DNA from: Acidobacteriota bacterium
Lineage (GTDB): Bacteria; Acidobacteriota; Terriglobia; UBA7540
Assembly (NCBI GenBank): GCA_003165615.1
Contig: PLWR01000327.1
Location: 3,395 to 12,227 of the forward strand
DNA: 8,833 nt
Direction: 5' to 3'
Shown here: positions 5,886-8,833 of the stretch, piece after piece
Position numbering within the stretch: the stretch's first letter is position 1
Layout of the letters: the number at the start of each line of letters is the position of its first letter
Made by a program: the position numbers and the translations under genes
Notes under the pieces: model-generated
The model's database searches: none
The model's input: only the letters and a program-made list of their open reading frames with translations
Told to the model about the DNA's origin: nothing

Positions 5886-6581
5886 ATGAAACGCTCGGAA
5901 GTAAATGCCATTATGCGCGACGCCGACCAATTCATCCGCCAAAGCGGGTTCTATCTGCCCCCTTTCGCCTATTGGACTCCGGCTGACTGGCAGACCAAGG
6001 GTGAGGAAGTCAGAGAAATCGTGGAGAACCAGCTTGGGTGGGACATCACCGATTTCGGGCTTGGCAGGTATGACTCTGACGGGTTGTTCCTGTTCACGGT
6101 CCGAAATGGCAGCCAGGCGGATATGCGCGCCAAGCGTGGCCGGCTCTACTGCGAAAAGTTGATGGTGGTGGGCGTGGACCAGGTAACCCCCATGCACTGC
6201 CATTGGAACAAAATTGAGGACATCATCAATCGCGGCGGGGGAAAGCTGCTCATCCAGGTGTACAACGCCACCGACCAGGATGGCTTGGCAGACACCCCGG
6301 TCGTCGCCAATCTCGACGGTATAACGCGCCAGTTCAAGGCGGGGGACATCGTGAGCCTGGCCCCCGGGGAAAGCATCACCTTTCCACCGCGCCTCTATCA
6401 CAAGTTCTGGGGGGCGGAGAATCGCGTCCTGGTGGGAGAGGTGTCGCTGGTCAATGACGACTACCACGACAACTGTTTCTACGAACGTGTGGGCCGCTTC
6501 CCGGCAATTGAAGAGGATGTGGAACCCCTCCACCTGTTAACCACTGATTATGCCAAGTACTGGAAGGTTAAAGAACAGTGA
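5886..6581 (+). CDS. D-lyxose isomerase-family sugar isomerase (cupin fold)
   Basis: Metal-dependent aldose-ketose isomerase of the D-lyxose ketol-isomerase family (EC 5.3.1.15 type), which interconverts D-lyxose and D-xylulose and often D-mannose and D-fructose. The 231 residues match the family length. Characteristic blocks are MKRSEVNAIM at the start, LPPFAYWTPADW (24-35), LGWDITDFG (50-58), VTPMHCHWNKIEDIINRGGG (100-119), PGESITFPPRLYHKFWG (160-176) and GRFPAIEED (203-211). By comparison with characterised members, the likely metal ligands are His104, His106, Glu111 and His172, all present. The ATG at 5886 has AGGAG seven bases upstream and begins at the conserved MKRSE. It is first in a cassette followed by a sugar kinase and an aldolase, so a catabolic role is likely. 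The exact sugar cannot be read from sequence. Confidence 0.9.
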   Translation: MKRSEVNAIMRDADQFIRQSGFYLPPFAYWTPADWQTKGEEVREIVENQLGWDITDFGLGRYDSDGLFLFTVRNGSQADMRAKRGRLYCEKLMVVGVDQVTPMHCHWNKIEDIINRGGGKLLIQVYNATDQDGLADTPVVANLDGITRQFKAGDIVSLAPGESITFPPRLYHKFWGAENRVLVGEVSLVNDDYHDNCFYERVGRFPAIEEDVEPLHLLTTDYAKYWKVKEQ

Positions 6582-6595
6582 AGAGTGACGAGCAA

Positions 6596-6673
6596 GCGAA
6601 AGACGAAAATCGAAACTAGAAACTGGAAAATTGCAGCTAGTTTCTAGTTTCGATTTTCGATTTTCGCCTTTCC
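6596..6673. repeat. Heptamer-array inverted repeat between isomerase and sugar kinase genes
   Basis: The left half is tandem heptamers from 6604 (CGAAAAT, CGAAACT, AGAAACT, GGAAAAT). The right half from 6639 is their complement type (AGTTTCT, AGTTTCG, ATTTTCG, ATTTTCG). The arms 6604-6624 and 6639-6659 are perfectly complementary over 21 bp with a 14-base loop. After a two-base mismatch, GCGAAA (6596-6601) pairs with TTTCGC (6662-6667), giving 29-base arms. The structure lies 14 bases after the isomerase stop and 26 bases before the next ATG. It could act as an mRNA stabiliser, processing site or attenuator. No run of T's immediately follows the stem. Confidence 0.9.
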
Positions 6674-6699
6674 GTTGTTCTTAACTATGGGGGCTCTCT

Positions 6700-7731
6700 A
6701 TGACTGTGGATCATCGCCAAGGAATTGCCTGTGGCGGCCTTTGGGTGGTGGATACGGTCAAAGTCATTGACCACTATCCGCAGGAGAACAGCATCGCTTA
6801 CATCTCCGAGGTGTCTCGCGGGGGGGGCGGCTTAGGCCACAATGTGGTGATTGACCTGGCGAAGTTTGACCCGAACTTGCCGCTCCATGCCCTGGGACTC
6901 ATCGGCATCGACCCAAACGGCGACTATCTGGTGGAGCAATGCCGCCAATTCCCCAATATCAACCTTGGTCAATTGCGCCGCACCGACCTTGACGCCACGT
7001 CCTATACCGACGTTTTCAGCATCAAGGCAAGTGGACGCCGAACCTACTTTCACTACCCGGGAACCAACCGTCTTTTCGCACCCGTCCACGTCGATCTCGA
7101 CAGCCTGCCGGTAAGGATGTTCCACCTGGGCTACCTGCTCTTGCTGGACTCGATGGACCAGCCCGACGCAGAGTTTGGGACCGTGGCGGCTCGCTTCCTG
7201 GCGCAACTGCAATTGCGGAACATCCGAACCTCGATCGACCTGGTGTCGGAGGATAGCACCCGGTTCAGCCATATTGTGCCACCCGCGCTAAAGTACACCG
7301 ATTATTGCATTATCAATGATTGGGAAGCGGAGAAGCTGACGGGCATCCCCCTGCGGTCGGGAGGCAAGCTGCTTCCCCATAACCTGGGAAAGATTGGAGC
7401 GGCGATTCTTGCGTTTGGGGTTAAGGATCTGGTGGTCATTCACTTCCCCGAAGGCGGTTATCTGCTCTCAAAAGACGGGGTGGAACTGCTGCAACCTTCG
7501 CTGGAGCTAACCAATGACTTCATCGTGGGTAGTACTGGCGCCGGCGATGCCTTCTGCGCAGGCATTCTCTATGGGCTTTACCAGGGATGGAAGCATGATA
7601 AGACGCTGCGCTTCGCCACCTGCGCGGGCGGAATGAATTTGAACGACCTGACCACCACGGGTGGAAGCAAGTCATGGCAGGAAGTTTTTCAAATGGAGGA
7701 GAGGTTCCCTTATCGGAAGAGTGTCCAATAG
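6700..7731 (+). CDS. PfkB (ribokinase)-family carbohydrate kinase
   Basis: ATP-dependent sugar kinase of the ribokinase/PfkB superfamily; the likely reaction is phosphorylation of the ketose made by the upstream isomerase. The 343 residues are a usual length. The N-terminal substrate-binding region has CGGLWVVDTVKVIDHYP (11-27) and the GGGGLGHNVVIDLAKF block (41-56), replacing the common GG-x-x-x-N motif. The C-terminal PfkB signature is GSTGAGDAFCAGILYG (277-292), where Asp283 is the expected catalytic base and the preceding Gly-Ala-Gly forms the anion hole. The ATG at 6700 has a weak G-rich element (GGGGG) about seven bases upstream, so translation may depend on coupling or on the upstream hairpin. 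Members phosphorylate many sugars and nucleosides; subfamily and substrate are not assigned here. Confidence 0.9.
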   Translation: MTVDHRQGIACGGLWVVDTVKVIDHYPQENSIAYISEVSRGGGGLGHNVVIDLAKFDPNLPLHALGLIGIDPNGDYLVEQCRQFPNINLGQLRRTDLDATSYTDVFSIKASGRRTYFHYPGTNRLFAPVHVDLDSLPVRMFHLGYLLLLDSMDQPDAEFGTVAARFLAQLQLRNIRTSIDLVSEDSTRFSHIVPPALKYTDYCIINDWEAEKLTGIPLRSGGKLLPHNLGKIGAAILAFGVKDLVVIHFPEGGYLLSKDGVELLQPSLELTNDFIVGSTGAGDAFCAGILYGLYQGWKHDKTLRFATCAGGMNLNDLTTTGGSKSWQEVFQMEERFPYRKSVQ

Positions 7732-7867
7732 GTATCGGGTGCCAGGTATCAGGTGTCAGTCGTCTGCTTCCAACCCTTTGGCGCCAGATGATAATAGAGT
7801 GGGCGCTGAGGACAGGGTATTGCGAATTTTTCCCTGACACCTGGCACCTGATACCTGACACCATATC
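7730..7867. repeat. Heptamer-array inverted repeat between sugar kinase and aldolase genes
   Basis: Left heptamers start at 7730 (AGGTATC, GGGTGCC, AGGTATC, AGGTGTC, AGTCGTC). Right heptamers start at 7833 (CCTGACA, CCTGGCA, CCTGATA, CCTGACA, CCATATC). The best pairing is 7731-7752 with 7834-7855: 20 of 22 positions complementary, and the two others could pair as G-U in one transcript strand. Because the units are near-identical, other registers shifted by seven are possible. The loop is about 80 bases. The left array overlaps the kinase stop codon, and the right array ends 4 bases before the AAGGAG of the aldolase gene. Confidence 0.88.
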
Positions 7868-7871
7868 TTAC

Positions 7872-7877
7872 AAGGAG
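7872..7877 (+). promoter_or_regulatory. Ribosome binding site supporting the GTG start of the aldolase
   Basis: AAGGAG lies 8 bases upstream of GTG 7886. There is no ATG in frame near the conserved N-terminus, so this site decides the start. It directly follows the right arm of the palindrome. Confidence 0.75.
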
Positions 7878-7885
7878 TTAACCGA

Positions 7886-8722
7886 GTGTCCATAAATCCC
7901 AGGTTCAACAGGTTATTTACCCATGACGGAAAGTGTCTGCAGGTGGCGCTGGATCACGGAGGGGTGAACGTGCCCAGTCTTATTCCCGGCCTCGAGAGCA
8001 TGAAGCAAGTCATTGAGACCGTAGCCGCAGCCAATCCCGACGCCATCCTTGTCACCGCCGGGCAGGCCCATTGGCTTCAGGATCTGAGGCAGAAACCCAA
8101 GCCGGCGTTGGTGCTTCGAGCCGATTCCCCCAACATCTATTGCACCCCGAAGACTGACACACCTTTCAACCTGCTGATTGGCGACGCGGTGGAACAAGCG
8201 GTGGTCATGGACGCGGCGGCGATCGTCCTCAACCTGTTTTGGGCGCCGGACCAGCAGGAACTGTACCGCCAATGTATGGAAAACGTCCTCACCATCAAAC
8301 CGCGTTGCGAGCGCTATGGCATGCCGCTGATGGTGGAACCCATGATCCTGATCATGGATGACAAGGGCGGGTACAAATTCAATACCGACATCCAACAAAC
8401 CGTGGCGTTGGCGCGGCAGGCGGTGGAGTTAGGCGCCGACATCGTCAAAGCTGATGTCGCTGAGAATCTCGAGGAATATCACCTGGTGGTGGAAGCGTCT
8501 GCTCCCTGCCCACTGCTTCCGCGCGGAGGCGCAAGGGTATCTGACCAGGAAATCCTCACTCGCACCTATACGATGATTCAGCAAGGTGCGTCCGGAATTA
8601 TCTACGGGCGGAATATTTACCAGCACCCCCACCCAGCGCGGATGATCCGCGCCTGCCAGGCCGTTGTTCATGAAGGCGCCACCGTTGCGCAGGCCATGGC
8701 GATGCTTGAAAATATCGGGTGA
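7886..8722 (+). CDS. Class I aldolase of the DeoC/FbaB/LacD type
   Basis: Schiff-base-forming aldolase related to FbaB-type fructose-bisphosphate aldolase, LsrF-like and LacD-like enzymes; cytoplasmic. The 278 residues fit the family. Family marks are VALDHG (20-25) at the first barrel strand, MVEPM (149-153), GADIVKADV (183-191) with Lys188 as the expected Schiff-base lysine, the RGG loop (213-215), and GIIYGRNIYQHPHP (237-250), the phosphate-binding loop and following helix. The last part, VVHEGATVAQAMAML, is typical of this family's C-terminus. Placed third after an isomerase and a PfkB kinase, it most likely cleaves the resulting ketose phosphate to a triose phosphate (DHAP) and an aldehyde; this step is inferred. 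A role in another aldol reaction cannot be excluded. Confidence 0.88.
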   Translation: MSINPRFNRLFTHDGKCLQVALDHGGVNVPSLIPGLESMKQVIETVAAANPDAILVTAGQAHWLQDLRQKPKPALVLRADSPNIYCTPKTDTPFNLLIGDAVEQAVVMDAAAIVLNLFWAPDQQELYRQCMENVLTIKPRCERYGMPLMVEPMILIMDDKGGYKFNTDIQQTVALARQAVELGADIVKADVAENLEEYHLVVEASAPCPLLPRGGARVSDQEILTRTYTMIQQGASGIIYGRNIYQHPHPARMIRACQAVVHEGATVAQAMAMLENIG

Positions 8723-8751
8723 TTGGGTGATTTAGCGATTTAGTGATTTGA
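8720..8751. repeat. Tandem octamer array after the aldolase gene
   Basis: Four consecutive 8-base units begin at the aldolase stop codon: TGATTGGG, TGATTTAG, CGATTTAG, TGATTTGA. This resembles the left halves of the heptamer arrays in the other spacers, but with an 8-base period. No complementary right half appears in the remaining 82 bases. Confidence 0.65.
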
Positions 8752-8797
8752 TGGTTCTTTCCCCGGCTTTGGGATTTCGACGTAACGGCAGCTTTAC

Positions 8798-8833
8798 CAG
8801 GCTGCTGAAAAACGCTTAAATGCTGTCATCCTG
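8798..8833. repeat. Possible edge of dispersed intergenic repeats
   Basis: CAGGCTGCTGAAAAACGC (8798-8815) and TGTCATCCTG (8824-8833, cut by the window end) resemble short sequences I recall recurring in intergenic regions of acidobacterial and other environmental genomes, the second usually continuing with GAGCG. This is recognition from memory, and only one copy of each is in the window. Confidence 0.35.

Noticed and set aside
5619..6533. Antisense open frame of 304 residues over the isomerase gene
   Set aside because: It is opposite a well-conserved isomerase and has no independent support.
8788..8805. GCAGC/GCTGC hairpin as a terminator after the aldolase
   Set aside because: The stem has only five pairs and is followed by A's rather than T's on the transcribed strand.
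1..8833. CRISPR array, tRNA, rRNA, transposase or phage genes
   Set aside because: I saw no regularly spaced identical repeats with spacers, no RNA gene signature and no mobile-element protein in any frame.

Overview
The window looks like a chromosomal segment of a GC-rich environmental bacterium, most plausibly an Acidobacteriota member or a similar soil or sediment lineage. This is an inference. It rests on the recO-glyQ gene order, a Ser/Thr kinase joined to a WD40 propeller, and intergenic arrays of short tandem repeats folded into long inverted repeats. The window also ends in sequence that resembles dispersed repeats I associate with such genomes. No marker gene fixes the taxon.

Layout. 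Positions 1-1365 are read on the minus strand: recO (DNA repair mediator), then the 5' part of glyQ (glycyl-tRNA synthetase alpha chain), separated by a repeat-rich spacer. Positions 1366-2031 are a divergent, gene-free region. Its left part is GC-rich with a small inverted repeat, and its middle is AT-rich with two strong DnaA-box matches and one weak one. Everything to the right is on the plus strand. A promoter at 1924-1952 leads into an unrecognised 501-residue protein with Gly/Ala-rich hydrophobic segments. Next comes a PknB-type Ser/Thr kinase plus membrane segment plus seven-bladed WD40 propeller, split by a one-base frameshift near 4401.

Positions 5886-8722 carry a compact sugar cassette: a D-lyxose isomerase-family enzyme, a PfkB-family sugar kinase and a class I DeoC/FbaB/LacD-type aldolase. 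Together they could isomerise an aldose to a ketose, phosphorylate it, and cleave it to a triose-phosphate and an aldehyde. The logic matches other isomerase-kinase-aldolase routes, but the substrate is not determined by sequence.

The most striking non-coding feature is a recurrent element. The recO/glyQ, isomerase/kinase and kinase/aldolase spacers each hold degenerate tandem heptamers on the left and their reverse complements on the right, so each spacer can form a long hairpin. The heptamer differs at each locus. A tandem octamer follows the aldolase, and a shorter inverted repeat lies upstream of recO.
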